A stretch of 37,765 bases of DNA. It comes from an uncultured Bacteroidales bacterium (GTDB taxonomy: Bacteria; Bacteroidota; Bacteroidia; Bacteroidales; P3). The stretch spans positions 1 through 37,765 of the forward strand of contig CALUMK010000026.1 of the NCBI GenBank assembly GCA_944321735.1, given 5' to 3'. The notes under the pieces were generated by a model. That model did no database searches. It saw only the letters and a list, made by a program, of their open reading frames with translations, and had not been told where the DNA came from. The position numbers and the translations under genes were made by a program. Each line of letters begins with the position of its first letter. Position 1 is the stretch's first letter. Shown here in pieces: positions 1 to 9,197 of this stretch.

Positions 1-122
1 CCTGTCAGAGGTGCTGTATATATGACGTAATATATTATAAATGAGTCTCTAAACTAAAAATTAACTAAGTATTGTTTGATGGCGGCTAAATTTATTTTCA
101 TGAAGGGGCGGTTGTTTCATTG

Positions 123-130
123 TACCTTTG
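123..130 (+). promoter_or_regulatory. Probable Bacteroidota -7 element for the first lipoprotein
   Basis: TACCTTTG matches the TAnnTTTG consensus exactly and lies about 90 bases before the ATG at 219. No clean TTTG sits at the -33 spacing; only a degenerate T-rich stretch near 95-99 does. The rest of 1-218 holds no recognisable gene end or RNA. Confidence 0.4.
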
Positions 131-218
131 TAAGCAAGAAATAGCAGCGAGAGATACTAATTGGAAATTTAATCTAAATATCATTTATAAACTCTAAAAT
201 CGAAAATAAGGAGGCGTA

Positions 219-1139
219 ATGAAAACAATGAAAATAATGAAAACGATGAGGATTTTAGGCCTGAGCAGCTTGGTCTTGATGTTTGCTTGCAAGCCGGATT
301 TGCGCGTGCCTGAGGGTTATGATGAATATGGGAATCGTTTGGTACGGCGAGTTACGGAGATTTATTCCGGCGTATGCCATCCTATAGATTTTTATTACGA
401 TGAACAGGGTAGAATTGTCACGGTAACTGATTCTTATACTCATTCAAATTGGGGTTTCTTGGCCTGGAATGAGTATGCTTTTGAGCGTTCGGGCGGCAAT
501 TTGGAAATAAAAGGACATTGGAAGGCAAAAGTATCGGATGGTTGGCATTGGAAGGCCAAAGGCTATTCCTTTCTGCAAAAGATTCCGATTGGCTCGTTTT
601 CGCCCAAGGACTCTCTTCGCATATGGGATACAACCTTGGTGGAAGCCCGTTGCAGATTGAATGCTGATGGCACTATTTCCGAGCTTGCCAATTATGTGGG
701 TCAAACATTTTCCTATGGATATATGGATGGTCTTCTGGAGGAAGAGAGAGGCGCAAAGGAGGGTGTTGAGGAAGGTGCCAGGCAGTATGTTTGGAAAGGA
801 GGAGACTTGGTAGGCTTGGAATCCACGCTGCTTCCGCGCGGGAGATTTGAGGTGTCTTATGGACTTGACACCAATAGGACGAACCTGAACATCACGGCTT
901 TGTTGGATGCGGCGGCGGATCGGAACAATATGGGCTTGACAAGTTCGTGTTACGAAGGCTTATTTCCCTATAAAGGGGAGAAGCCGGTGCATCTGCCATT
1001 GGCTTTTACGGACGATTTTCTTTCATTCGGCAGGACAACGTATTATTCATACGTCTTTGATTCGGAGGGACTTCCAGTGGAGATAGAGGAGCGGGACGCA
1101 GAGGGGCGGTGGCAGCGGACGTGGGAATTTGAATATTAG
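219..1139 (+). CDS. Surface-type lipoprotein with YD/RHS-like sequence
   Basis: A 306-aa predicted lipoprotein. The N-terminus is basic and Met/Lys-rich, followed by a hydrophobic stretch ending in a lipobox (LMFAC) near residue 24, so the mature protein should be a lipid-anchored envelope protein. The mature part begins with a tyrosine/glycine-rich section (YDEYGNRLVRR, then YYDEQGRIVTVTDS) that resembles YD/RHS-type repeats of Bacteroidota lipoproteins. The C-terminus has a similar unit (FDSEGLPVEIEERDAEGR). No enzyme motif was seen. The ATG at 219 is preferred over the in-frame ATGs just downstream because AAGGAGG lies 7-8 bases before it. The gene is monocistronic, with a transposable-type element downstream. 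Function is unknown. Confidence 0.75.
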   Translation: MKTMKIMKTMRILGLSSLVLMFACKPDLRVPEGYDEYGNRLVRRVTEIYSGVCHPIDFYYDEQGRIVTVTDSYTHSNWGFLAWNEYAFERSGGNLEIKGHWKAKVSDGWHWKAKGYSFLQKIPIGSFSPKDSLRIWDTTLVEARCRLNADGTISELANYVGQTFSYGYMDGLLEEERGAKEGVEEGARQYVWKGGDLVGLESTLLPRGRFEVSYGLDTNRTNLNITALLDAAADRNNMGLTSSCYEGLFPYKGEKPVHLPLAFTDDFLSFGRTTYYSYVFDSEGLPVEIEERDAEGRWQRTWEFEY

Positions 1140-1320
1140 CGGAGGTGGCCCGAGGATGAGGCCGGGGCGGAATAGCTGATACTGTCCGATCGGGAAAGCC
1201 GGGATTTGTGTTAAACGACCATAGGAGCAACCAAAACCAACCATTGTGTGCAGCGGGGGCCGGTTTATCCGGCCCTTTGCTTCAACGATTGAAGTTGATT
1301 TTGATTTTTTTCATGTTTAA

Positions 1321-1513
1321 CCCAAATCGGTCATTAGACACGCCGAGTCCGTTTCTGATTAGGAAAATGAGGCATTCGGGCATCTTGCCCGCTTCTGTCC
1401 GCATCCTGTTTCTCGCTACGCCTCGACGTAGCCCGCTACGCCTTCGGCTAGGCGAGAAGCATGCTGCATGACACAAGCGGGCAATCTCCCCAAAGTCTAA
1501 TGACCGATTTGGG
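1321..1513. mobile_element. 193-bp MITE-like element, copy A
   Basis: The element has perfect 17-bp terminal inverted repeats (CCCAAATCGGTCATTAG at 1321-1337 and its complement at 1497-1513). Both ends are flanked by TTTAA direct repeats (1316-1320, 1514-1518) that could be a target duplication or a preferred target. It has no credible coding capacity. The interior has a large imperfect dyad around 1410-1456. An inverted copy of identical length, about 90% identical by eye, lies at 23206-23398. It occupies much of the gene-free stretch 1140-1645; nothing else was recognised there. Confidence 0.8.
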
Positions 1514-1645
1514 TTTAAAGGCGCAAGCGAATGAATCTGTTAAACTTCCGGAACCGGAATCGTTTTTCTGCTACGAGGAGGGACACAAAGACAGGCAGCG
1601 AATGGTGAGCTATTCGGATATTGTCATTTAGAAATGTTGGTAGTG

Positions 1646-2332
1646 ATGAAAACGCGGAGTGTTACTGGATTGGGATGTCTGCTGGTGCTCTTGTCGGCAA
1701 TGGCTTGCGAGCCGGATGATTCGGCAAGGAATACGGGGAAGGCTGGGCAATTGCTGGCGGAAAACCGGACTTGGTCCCGTTGCAATTTTGTGGAAGGGGC
1801 GGATTGCTATTATGCGAATCCTTGCACGGAATGGGTCGATGGGGACACCGTGATAGGCGGCCATACATGGCAGAGAGTGTATTATGCAGTTGATGAGGCA
1901 TGTTCTGATGTCCGATTCAGGGGACTGTACCGTCAGGAAGGGCAGAGATTGTATCGATTGGAGTCCGGCAAAGAACGGCTGCTTTTTGATTTTGGGAAGG
2001 AGGTGGGCGAGCAAGTCCGGTTGTATGCAAGTGCGGAACACTATGAAGTATTGACGGTGGATCGCATTTTCGATACGGTTTTGCCGGGCGGAGGTGGAGT
2101 TCCCTTGAAGGCCATGCAAATAGTTGATGAACGGGGGCGTGTGCGGGATGTCTGGGTGGAGAATATAGGGTCGTTGTCAGCCGGCATCAACGGATCTGTA
2201 TTCCTGTCAGGTGTTCAGATACGCAGCGTTTTGTGCGTTGAGGAAAATGCGGAGTGGATTTACCGGAATCCAAGATTCCAGACGTGTTTCTTGCAAGGCG
2301 AAATAGACAAGGATGTTTTGAGAAATCCTTGA
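1646..2332 (+). CDS. Lipoprotein of unknown function
   Basis: About 228 aa from the ATG at 1646. An in-frame ATG at 1634 would add four residues, but MKTRSVTGLG is the more typical signal-peptide start. The lipobox is LSAMAC, giving a lipidated Cys near residue 21. The mature domain follows a pattern common in Bacteroidales secreted proteins: GDTVIGGHTWQRVYY, then a segment on displayed values (LLFDFGKEVGEQV), then WVENIGSLSAGI. This resembles the domain often found ahead of T9SS tails, but no sorting domain is present here. Two CxxxxC-type cysteine pairs suggest disulfides. The gene converges on the DUF2023 gene with only 20 bases between stops. Confidence 0.7.
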   Translation: MKTRSVTGLGCLLVLLSAMACEPDDSARNTGKAGQLLAENRTWSRCNFVEGADCYYANPCTEWVDGDTVIGGHTWQRVYYAVDEACSDVRFRGLYRQEGQRLYRLESGKERLLFDFGKEVGEQVRLYASAEHYEVLTVDRIFDTVLPGGGGVPLKAMQIVDERGRVRDVWVENIGSLSAGINGSVFLSGVQIRSVLCVEENAEWIYRNPRFQTCFLQGEIDKDVLRNP

Positions 2333-2352
2333 CGTTGCAGTGGCATCGGCCT

Positions 2353-2721
2353 TCAGGCACTTTGGCGGCTTAGTTCCGCTTTGCGCTTGCAGAAACGTTC
2401 GCACTGGGCGCAGAGGTCGTAGCCTAACATGGTGCCTAAGATGAAGTCTTCTTCGGGTGAGAGCTTGTTGAGAGGGCGGGTCACGATGCAGCGGATGGCT
2501 TGGATGCACTCTTTCCGCCCGAAGAACAGGTTGATATTGTTGGGTCCTGCCGGTTGGATTATGTAGTCTATATTGCGGCTTTCCAATCTTTGCATCATGA
2601 ACGGGCAATTCTTTTTTGCCGTGGTATAAAGAATCATGCGCCTGACTCCTTTCTGGAACTCATAGACGTGGTTCAGGAAAACTTTTATTTCTGAATTGTA
2701 AACGGCTGTATTCGTGTCCAT
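2353..2721 (-). CDS. DUF2023 family protein
   Basis: 122 aa starting [13 protein letters not shown]. The frame stays open upstream to 2871, but that extension is Arg/Pro/His-rich and unlike the family, so the ATG at 2721 was chosen. The body ([39 protein letters not shown]) and the C-terminal [11 protein letters not shown] match DUF2023, a small Bacteroidales family usually encoded next to flavodoxin. The three-Cys cluster (CxxCxxxC) near the C-terminus could bind a metal or take part in redox; that is inference. It lies 167 bases downstream of fldA on the same strand and probably shares its transcript. Confidence 0.85.
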   Translation of the reverse strand: MDTNTAVYNSEIKVFLNHVYEFQKGVRRMILYTTAKKNCPFMMQRLESRNIDYIIQPAGPNNINLFFGRKECIQAIRCIVTRPLNKLSPEEDFILGTMLGYDLCAQCERFCKRKAELSRQSA

Positions 2722-2888
2722 CGCATGTGTGTTTTTTTGTTCTTGCTGCGCATCGGTCCTGTTGTGGGGCGGATGCGATGATAAGGGAGTCCGTCTTGAC
2801 TGGACAAGGAGGCGATGCCGGCCGGAGCGGAGACCGGCATCGCGCTTTGCGGTAAGAGCTTCAGGCCGCAAAGCAAAGAGTTAGCTGG

Positions 2889-3395
2889 CTATTGCAGCTT
2901 GTCCTTGAACGAATCGATCCACGCTTGCAGGCGGGCATCGGTTTGGTCAGGTTCGTTCATCTCGTCGAGGGCGGCGCCTACGAATTTGCCATCCACTACG
3001 GCTCTGGAACTGTCAAAGCTGTATCCGTCCGTGGAAACTTCCCCGATGAAGTTGCATCCGCTGCCTTGGAGGTCTTCGTAAATCTGCCCCATCCCGTCGC
3101 AGAATGTGCTTGAATAGGCACTGGAATCGCCGCAGCCGAACAAGGCAATCAGCTTACCGCTGAGTTTGGCCGACTTGAGGGTGTTGATACCGTCGTACCA
3201 GTCGTCTTGAAGTTCCCCGTCGCCCCAGGTGGAGGTCCCGAGAATCAGTACTTCAAAGTCCTCGGCCTGCTGTGTTGTGAACTTGCTTACATCGAACACG
3301 CAGTTGGCAGGGATGCCGAGCTTGCCGGCAATCAGTTTGGCGACCCCTTCGGTGGTACCGGAAGAAGAGCCGTACACAATGGCTGTTTTTTTCAT
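2889..3395 (-). CDS. fldA: Flavodoxin
   Basis: 168 aa, a normal length for a long-chain flavodoxin. The protein is a soluble FMN electron carrier that can replace ferredoxin, for example under iron limitation. The phosphate-binding loop is GSSSGTTEGVA at residues 9-19. The second FMN loop is TSTWGDGELQDDW near residues 55-67, and the third contributes FGCGDSSAYSSTFCDG near 86-101. The long-chain insertion (DGYSFDSSRAVVDGKFVG) is present. The ATG at 3395 leaves MKKTAIVYGSSSG, the expected start. The DUF2023 gene follows on the same strand. Confidence 0.93.
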   Translation of the reverse strand: MKKTAIVYGSSSGTTEGVAKLIAGKLGIPANCVFDVSKFTTQQAEDFEVLILGTSTWGDGELQDDWYDGINTLKSAKLSGKLIALFGCGDSSAYSSTFCDGMGQIYEDLQGSGCNFIGEVSTDGYSFDSSRAVVDGKFVGAALDEMNEPDQTDARLQAWIDSFKDKLQ

Positions 3396-3624
3396 AGTAT
3401 TTGAAATTTAAAGTTTGTTCCTTTTCAAATGGATGCAGGGCGGCTTGGCAAGTCCGCGTCCGTTCCATGTTTTGTTGCCTTGCAAGAGTGCAAGACGGGG
3501 CTGTTTCCCCTTGTGCTTTTTCTACTGGTTCAGCTTTTGCAAAGAAAATAAGATGAGGAATTTTGTGAAATACCGAGAAATAGGGATTTTGGGCCTTGCG
3601 GATACCTCGTTTTGGGGAGGGCGG

Positions 3625-3691
3625 CATTTTGCGATTTCCGACAAAATAGGTGAAAAACATTTTGCGATTTCCGACAAAGCATCTATTTTTG
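3625..3691 (+). promoter_or_regulatory. Promoter and tandem operator of the AAA/DUF4143 gene
   Basis: Two identical 21-bp direct repeats (CATTTTGCGATTTCCGACAAA) lie at 3625-3645 and 3658-3678, with a 33-bp period of about three helical turns. The second contains the -33 TTTG (3661-3664). A perfect -7 TATTTTTG follows at 3684-3691 after 19 bases. A repeat covering the -33 box suggests operator function. The start codon is 23 bases downstream. The rest of 3396-3713 shows nothing clear. Confidence 0.7.
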
Positions 3692-3713
3692 CGGTAAATA
3701 TGAGGATTCGGTT

Positions 3714-5078
3714 ATGGGTGAAAAGATATTCAAGCGTAAGATTTACGAGAGGATGCTCCGATGGAAGAAAGAGAGTGATGGGAAAACGGCGCTTCTGATA
3801 AAAGGGGCACGCCGGATTGGAAAATCAACGATAGCAGAAGAGTTCGCCCGCAATGAATATGAATCCTATATCATCGTTGATTTCTCAGTGGCAGATGATG
3901 TGGTTAAAGAATTGTTTTCCCATATTTCGGATTTGAATTACTTCTTTCTGCGGATTCAGTCATTGTTCAATGTGTCGCTGCACGAACGGAAATCGGTAAT
4001 TGTTTTGGATGAAGTGCAATTGTGTCCTCCAGCTCGGCAAGCCATCAAGCATCTTGTGAAGGATCATCGGTATGATTACATTGAAACAGGTTCGCTTCTT
4101 TCCATCAAGAAAAACGTGAAAGGCATCGTGATACCGAGCGAAGAAACACGTATCGCAATGTATCCGCTGGATTACGAAGAATTCCTGTGGGCTATTGGCA
4201 AGCCTCAGACTTACGAGTTGATCAGGTATGCGTATCAAAATTCCAAGCCGATGGGAGATGCCGTTAATCGTGAGCTTATGCGCAGCTTTCGTCTGTATAT
4301 GCTTATAGGCGGTATGCCTCAGGCTGTCAATGCCTACCTCGAATCGAATGATTTTTCGGCCATAGATGCGGTAAAAAGGAACATACTCGAACTGTATATC
4401 GATGATTTCCGTAAAATCGATCCGACAGGGCGTGCTTCTCGTTTGTTCGTTTCGATTCCGGCGGAACTTTCCCGCAATACCGCACGTTATAAGGTGGGAA
4501 GCGTGATTGAGAACGCGACCGCTGCCAGGCTGGGCGAGTTATTGATGGATATGGCCGATTCCATGACAGTGAATTTTGCCTATCATGCCAATGACCCCAG
4601 CGTGGGTTTTTCGCTGCAGGCCGATTACGATTGTTTCAAGATGTTTCTTGCCGATACGGGATTGTTTGTTACTCTCGCCTTCATGGATCGTGATTATACG
4701 GAGAACGAGATATATCGGAAGCTTCTTGCCGATAAGCTTGGTACGGATTTGGGTTATGTGTACGAGAATGTGGTAGCCCAGATGCTGAAGAGTGCGGGCG
4801 ATGAACTTTTTTATTATACGTTCAAGGAAGAGGTTCCGAAAGCCGAGGAAGAAGGCGGGACGGTCCGTAGCTATGAAGTGGATTTCCTGCTTTCACGTAA
4901 GGACAAGATATGCCCCATTGAGATTAAATCTTCCGGATATAACTCTCATAAATCCCTCGATAAATTCCAGCAAAGGTTCTCGGCGAGAATCCTTCACCGT
5001 TATCTTCTCTATACTAAGGACTTGAAAAAAGACAAGGATATTCTCTGCTTGCCTGTATATATGGCAGCATTGCTATGA
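3714..5078 (+). CDS. AAA ATPase with C-terminal DUF4143
   Basis: 454 aa. The N-terminal AAA domain has Walker A GARRIGKST (residues 31-39), Walker B VIVLDE (D99-E100) and a sensor-like YIETGSLLS (123-130). The central part carries LIGGMPQAVNAYL, the linker motif of this family. The C-terminal half contains VDFLLSRKDKICPIEIKSS, which has the D-ExK pattern of the DUF4143/PD-(D/E)XK-like domain. The DUF4143 ATPases are abundant and variable in Bacteroidota and archaea, and their role is unsettled. A nucleic-acid-related or mobile-element function is only inference. It has its own promoter with tandem repeats, and a second repeat array follows its stop. Confidence 0.88.
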   Translation: MGEKIFKRKIYERMLRWKKESDGKTALLIKGARRIGKSTIAEEFARNEYESYIIVDFSVADDVVKELFSHISDLNYFFLRIQSLFNVSLHERKSVIVLDEVQLCPPARQAIKHLVKDHRYDYIETGSLLSIKKNVKGIVIPSEETRIAMYPLDYEEFLWAIGKPQTYELIRYAYQNSKPMGDAVNRELMRSFRLYMLIGGMPQAVNAYLESNDFSAIDAVKRNILELYIDDFRKIDPTGRASRLFVSIPAELSRNTARYKVGSVIENATAARLGELLMDMADSMTVNFAYHANDPSVGFSLQADYDCFKMFLADTGLFVTLAFMDRDYTENEIYRKLLADKLGTDLGYVYENVVAQMLKSAGDELFYYTFKEEVPKAEEEGGTVRSYEVDFLLSRKDKICPIEIKSSGYNSHKSLDKFQQRFSARILHRYLLYTKDLKKDKDILCLPVYMAALL

Positions 5079-5103
5079 TGGTCAGCCGGATGGGGCGAAT
5101 TTC

Positions 5104-5181
5104 GGATAATGTGAAAAATCGACCTGTTTGAATGGTGGATAATGTGAAATGCCCGGGTGGAAATGGTATGGATAATGTGAA
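5104..5181 (+). repeat. Three-copy tandem repeat, 33-bp period
   Basis: GGATAATGTGAA occurs at 5104-5115, 5137-5148 and 5170-5181, exactly 33 bases apart, directly after the ATPase stop. The bases between copies differ. The period equals that of the repeat pair upstream of the same gene. Nothing else was recognised in 5079-5373 beyond a weak TAATTTCG near 5228 that could be a -7 element for serS. Confidence 0.75.
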
Positions 5182-5373
5182 GAATCGGCTTGATGGCATA
5201 GTGTATGATGTTCGTTGAAGATTTTGTAATTTCGCGCCTTATTGGGCGATGCCGATGGGGGCAGGCCGCGAGTGCGTGCTGACCCATTGAAATGCGATGG
5301 GTTCGTCAAAAAAATAAAGCAAAGAATCCTTCTCGGCTGAGCCTGTGTTGAATCTGCCTAAAAATAGAACAAG

Positions 5374-6648
5374 ATGTTGCAGCTGCAAGTAATCCGGGAA
5401 AATCCCGAACAGGTGATCAAGGCGTTGCAGAAGAAGCATTATGCCGCCGCCGAAGAGAATGTCCGTAAACTGATAGACTTGGATGCCGAGAAGCGTTCGG
5501 CTCAGCAGGAATTGGAAAGCATCCAGCAGGAAGTCAATAAGATGTCCAAGGAAATCGGCCTGCTTTTCAAGCAAGGCAAGAAGGAGGAGGCCGATGCCTT
5601 GAAAGAACAGACCGCCCGGCACAAGGACCGGAACAAGGAACTTTCGGGCAAGGTATCGGACTTGGAAAAGGAAATCCAGACTTTGCTCTACAGTATTCCT
5701 AACATGCCTCATGAATCGGTGCCTGAAGGCAAGGACGCTTCGGAGAACGTGATTGAAAAGCAGGTGGGCGAGATCGACCATCTGCCCCAGGACGCGCTGC
5801 CGCATTGGGAACTGGCTGCCAAGTACGACATCATCGATTTCGAGCTTGGCAACAAGATTACCGGTGCCGGTTTCCCGGTGTATAAAGGCAAGGGTGCCAA
5901 GCTCCAACGGGCTTTGATCAATTTCTTCCTGGACCGCGCTTCCAAGGCCGGTTATGTGGAGATAGAGCCGCCCTTGCTGGTCAACGAGGCTTCAGGATAC
6001 GGTACCGGCCAGCTGCCCGACAAGGATGCCCAGATGTATTACGTGGGCTTGGATAATTTCTACCTGATTCCTACCGCCGAAGTGCCGGTGACCAACCTTT
6101 ACCGCGACTGCCTGCTGCAGGAAAAGGATTTGCCGGTGAAGCATTGCGCCTATTCGGCCTGCTTTAGGCGCGAAGCGGGGTCCTACGGCAAGGATGTAAG
6201 GGGGCTGAACCGGCTGCATCAGTTCGACAAGGTGGAAATCGTGCGCATCGAGAAGCCGGAAGATTCCTACCGGGTGCTGCAGGAGATGTGCGATCATGTG
6301 GGTTCCTTGCTCGAAGAACTGGAACTGACTTACCACGTGGTGCGCTTATGCGGGGGAGACATCAGCTTCACTTCGGCCCTGACTTTCGATTTCGAGGTGT
6401 TCAGCGCGGCGCAGAAACGCTGGCTGGAAGTAAGTTCGGTGTCCAATTTCGAGACCTACCAGGCCAACCGCCTGCATCTGCGTTACAAGGGTGCCGATGG
6501 CAAGACCCGCTTGCTGCATACGCTCAACGGGAGCGCGATTGCGTTGCCCCGGGTGGTGGCGGCTTTGCTGGAGAACCACCAGACTCAGGAAGGCATCCGG
6601 ATTCCGAAAGCCTTGCAGCCGTTTACGGGTTTTGAGATGATCGATTAG
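5374..6648 (+). CDS. serS: Seryl-tRNA synthetase
   Basis: 424 aa, the usual length. The enzyme activates serine with ATP and charges tRNA-Ser (and tRNA-Sec where present) in the cytoplasm. The N-terminal coiled-coil tRNA-binding arm spans roughly residues 28-100 (Lys/Glu-rich, ending in QTLLYSIPNMPHESVP). The class II catalytic core has the TAEVPVTNLY serine-pocket motif, motif 2 (CFRREAGSYGKD, near residue 263) and motif 3 (LNGSAIALPRVVAALLE, near 385). The start MLQLQVIRENPEQV matches the family start. It ends at a rho-independent terminator, so it is probably a single-gene unit. Confidence 0.97.
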   Translation: MLQLQVIRENPEQVIKALQKKHYAAAEENVRKLIDLDAEKRSAQQELESIQQEVNKMSKEIGLLFKQGKKEEADALKEQTARHKDRNKELSGKVSDLEKEIQTLLYSIPNMPHESVPEGKDASENVIEKQVGEIDHLPQDALPHWELAAKYDIIDFELGNKITGAGFPVYKGKGAKLQRALINFFLDRASKAGYVEIEPPLLVNEASGYGTGQLPDKDAQMYYVGLDNFYLIPTAEVPVTNLYRDCLLQEKDLPVKHCAYSACFRREAGSYGKDVRGLNRLHQFDKVEIVRIEKPEDSYRVLQEMCDHVGSLLEELELTYHVVRLCGGDISFTSALTFDFEVFSAAQKRWLEVSSVSNFETYQANRLHLRYKGADGKTRLLHTLNGSAIALPRVVAALLENHQTQEGIRIPKALQPFTGFEMID

Positions 6649-6701
6649 TTTTTGTCGGGATTTTGGGCGCAGGCTTAGGATGGCCTGCCCGTGAATAATA
6701 G

Positions 6702-6740
6702 GAGGATGTGTTGAGATTTTGATTGACACATCCTCTTTTT
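6702..6740 (+). terminator. Rho-independent terminator after serS
   Basis: Perfect 10-bp stem GAGGATGTGT (6702-6711) and ACACATCCTC (6726-6735), followed by TTTTT. It ends just before the TPR gene and rules out the TTG at 6723 as that gene's start. Confidence 0.85.
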
Positions 6741-6755
6741 GAATGTTTTTACCTT

Positions 6756-9053
6756 ATGTCTTTAGGTTCTGTTTCCGGTTTTGGTGTGGCTTCCTCGTCT
6801 TGGTTGCGGTGGCTGGTTCTGGTGTGTCTTTTGGGCTTCTGCCCATGGATTTTGTCTGCGCAGGAACAGAACCGTTTGCAACTGGCCGAGCGTTACATGC
6901 AGAACGGGGAGGCGGACAAGGCGTTGAGTCTCTACGAGGAACTTTATCAGGAAGAACCTCAGACTTTTGTCTATCAGGGTTATCTGCAATGCCTCCAAAC
7001 CTTGGAGCGGTATCCGGAAGCAGAGAAGCTGATTCGCCGTCAGATGAAATCAGCGCCGCAACCGCTTCTCTTGCAGATAGATTTGTTGCAGAATTTCTTG
7101 CTGGCAGGTGAAACCAAAAAGGCTCGTTCCGGCTTTGAGGAATTTCTGTCCGGATTGGATATCTATGGCGGTTCGGCTGTTTCCCTTTCGGAAATAGCGC
7201 AGGATATCGTGGAAAAGACCCAGCGTTACGATTGGGCTATTGCCTTGTATGTGCATGTGCGCGAGCTTGTCGGTGATGCCTATCGGGCGGTGACGGAAGG
7301 CTCGGCACCCAAGTATAAGCTTAACCGGGATTTTTTGAAGAGGGCAGGAGGTGTGGCGGAAGCGGGTTTGCGCTTGCGGCAGCTTTTTGGATTGGACTTG
7401 GGGGCAGGGTCATCGGACATGGCCTGGCCGGGTGGATTCGGAAGTTTTGACGGTCAGGTCGAGCCGGAGGATGTTCGTCCGGAGGCTTGCCTTTATGCGC
7501 AAGAGCTGGCCGATTTGTACAGGATGACCGGACAGTATGAGTTGATGCTGGACGAGTATTTGAAGGTGCTGGAACGGGATCCCGATAGAAAAGAAGAAGT
7601 CTATACCCGTTTGCAGGCGGTAATGGCTTCCAGTAGCCTTTCCGAGACAGGGGCGCGGGCCGGGGACGGATTGGGGACGACTTCGGCGGGCAATGGCCAG
7701 GACGTTGCGTATCCGGCAAATGGAAAGGCGTCGAGCCGGGTAGCTTCACGCTTGGAAAGTCTGCTTTATCAAAAGGCGCAGCAAGAACCGATGGACGAGG
7801 TAGTGCAGGATATGCTGGTCTGGGTGCTTTTGCAGCAAAAGGATTTCGAGACTGCCTTGCTACAGGCTAAGGCGTATTCCCGGCGTTTCGAGGATGGCGG
7901 GCAGAAGTGGCTGGAAGCCATACGGGTCACGACTTCCAATAGGCGTTACGAGATGGCGCGTACGGCTTATGAGGAATTTGTCCTTGAGGCGGAAGCTGGT
8001 GCTATGCCGGTTTCGACCCAATATCTGCGCGAGGCCAAGATTGATTTGCTGGATTTGTATTTTGCTACCTTGGAGAGCCGCAAGGAGAAGAGTCCGGAAT
8101 GGGTGGCTGGTTTGAAGCAGGCTTATAAGGCACTGTTTTCGGAGCTGGGCCGGGGGCCGGAGATTTTTGGCCTGTACAGGAACTTGGCTAAGATTCATGC
8201 TTATTATGCGGGTGAACGCGATAGCGCTCGGATGCTGTTGGAAGAGGCTTTGGCTTCGCATCGTTTCACGCGCAGCCAGCAGGCGCTCCTGAAAATTGAT
8301 TTGGCTGATATTTTGTTGTACTATAATAAGGTATGGGATGCTACGCTCTTGTATTCGCAGGTGGAGAAGGATCTCAAGCAGGATCCGGTGGGCTTCTATG
8401 CCAAGTTGCAGAATGCCCGCTTGTCGTATTACATAGGGGAGTTTGAATGGGCCAAGAGCCAGTTGGATGTGCTCAGGGCGGCCACTTCCAAGACGATAGC
8501 CAACGATGCGATGGAACTTTCTTTGCTGATTAAGGAGAACATGAGCCCGGATAGCAGCTATACGGGGCTTTGGTATGTGGCGCGTTCGGATTTCATGGCC
8601 ATGCGGGGATTGTACGCGCCGGCTTTGCGTCTTTTGGATACCTTGTTGACCTTGCCGCAGGAGGGGGGACTGTTTGATGAGGCTTGGTATCGCAAGGCGC
8701 AGATTTATTTGGAAATGGATTCGGTGTCTCAAGCCTTGCATTGGCTTTCGGAAGTCTATACGGATTATCGCGACCCTCTCTTGGTAGACGATGCCTTGTT
8801 CCTGTCGGCGGAACTCTTGCAGCTTCGAGCGGGTATCCCGGTGCCGGAGGGGATGGATCATGCTTGGGTTTTCTGGCTGCCGGAAGCCGGTTCGGAGGTG
8901 TTCGGCCAGCGTACCGACGAGCAACGCTTGGCCGACAAGGAGGAGGCCATGCGGCTCTACCAATGGTTGTTCATGGAGTTCAAATCGTCCACCTTGGCAA
9001 GCTTGGCTCGGCAGCGGTACCGTTTCCTCAGAGGCGATGCCGGCTTGCAGTGA
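6756..9053 (+). CDS. Secreted or periplasmic tetratricopeptide-repeat protein
   Basis: 765 aa from the ATG at 6756. A TTG at 6723 in the same frame lies inside the serS terminator and was rejected. A long N-region precedes a hydrophobic signal segment (WLRWLVLVCLLGFCPW) and a likely signal peptidase cut after LSA. The remainder is helical with TPR-like pairs (AERYMQNGEADKALSLYEEL near residues 43-62, and FMAMRGLYAPALRLLDTLL and VSQALHWLSEVY near the end). It is probably a periplasmic scaffold. Residues about 291-330 form a Gly/Ser/Ala-rich, non-TPR insertion (ETGARAGDGLGTTSAGNGQ). The partner is unknown. rsmA follows 144 bases later; that gap holds an isolated hairpin (9071-9087) but no T-run. 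Confidence 0.8.
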   Translation: MSLGSVSGFGVASSSWLRWLVLVCLLGFCPWILSAQEQNRLQLAERYMQNGEADKALSLYEELYQEEPQTFVYQGYLQCLQTLERYPEAEKLIRRQMKSAPQPLLLQIDLLQNFLLAGETKKARSGFEEFLSGLDIYGGSAVSLSEIAQDIVEKTQRYDWAIALYVHVRELVGDAYRAVTEGSAPKYKLNRDFLKRAGGVAEAGLRLRQLFGLDLGAGSSDMAWPGGFGSFDGQVEPEDVRPEACLYAQELADLYRMTGQYELMLDEYLKVLERDPDRKEEVYTRLQAVMASSSLSETGARAGDGLGTTSAGNGQDVAYPANGKASSRVASRLESLLYQKAQQEPMDEVVQDMLVWVLLQQKDFETALLQAKAYSRRFEDGGQKWLEAIRVTTSNRRYEMARTAYEEFVLEAEAGAMPVSTQYLREAKIDLLDLYFATLESRKEKSPEWVAGLKQAYKALFSELGRGPEIFGLYRNLAKIHAYYAGERDSARMLLEEALASHRFTRSQQALLKIDLADILLYYNKVWDATLLYSQVEKDLKQDPVGFYAKLQNARLSYYIGEFEWAKSQLDVLRAATSKTIANDAMELSLLIKENMSPDSSYTGLWYVARSDFMAMRGLYAPALRLLDTLLTLPQEGGLFDEAWYRKAQIYLEMDSVSQALHWLSEVYTDYRDPLLVDDALFLSAELLQLRAGIPVPEGMDHAWVFWLPEAGSEVFGQRTDEQRLADKEEAMRLYQWLFMEFKSSTLASLARQRYRFLRGDAGLQ

Positions 9054-9197
9054 GAGGCCATCGCTTGGGTACGGTGCCTGCACCGTGGTACCGGTATCTT
9101 GCCCCATACGGAGTCTGTCGGGATAAATGTGGATACGGGGCGTATGGAATATGTATGTGATGCTTGGAAAGGGTTTTTATATAATGCTTAAAGACAG

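Noticed and set aside
3625-5181. CRISPR array
   Set aside because: Only two or three copies of short repeats with 12-21 base spacers and no cas genes.
6723-6755. TTG start extending the TPR protein upstream
   Set aside because: It lies inside the serS terminator hairpin, and the ATG at 6756 gives a normal signal peptide.
7860-9107. Long minus-strand frame (415 codons) opposite the TPR gene
   Set aside because: It is a shadow of the coding strand; no domain or plausible start context was seen.
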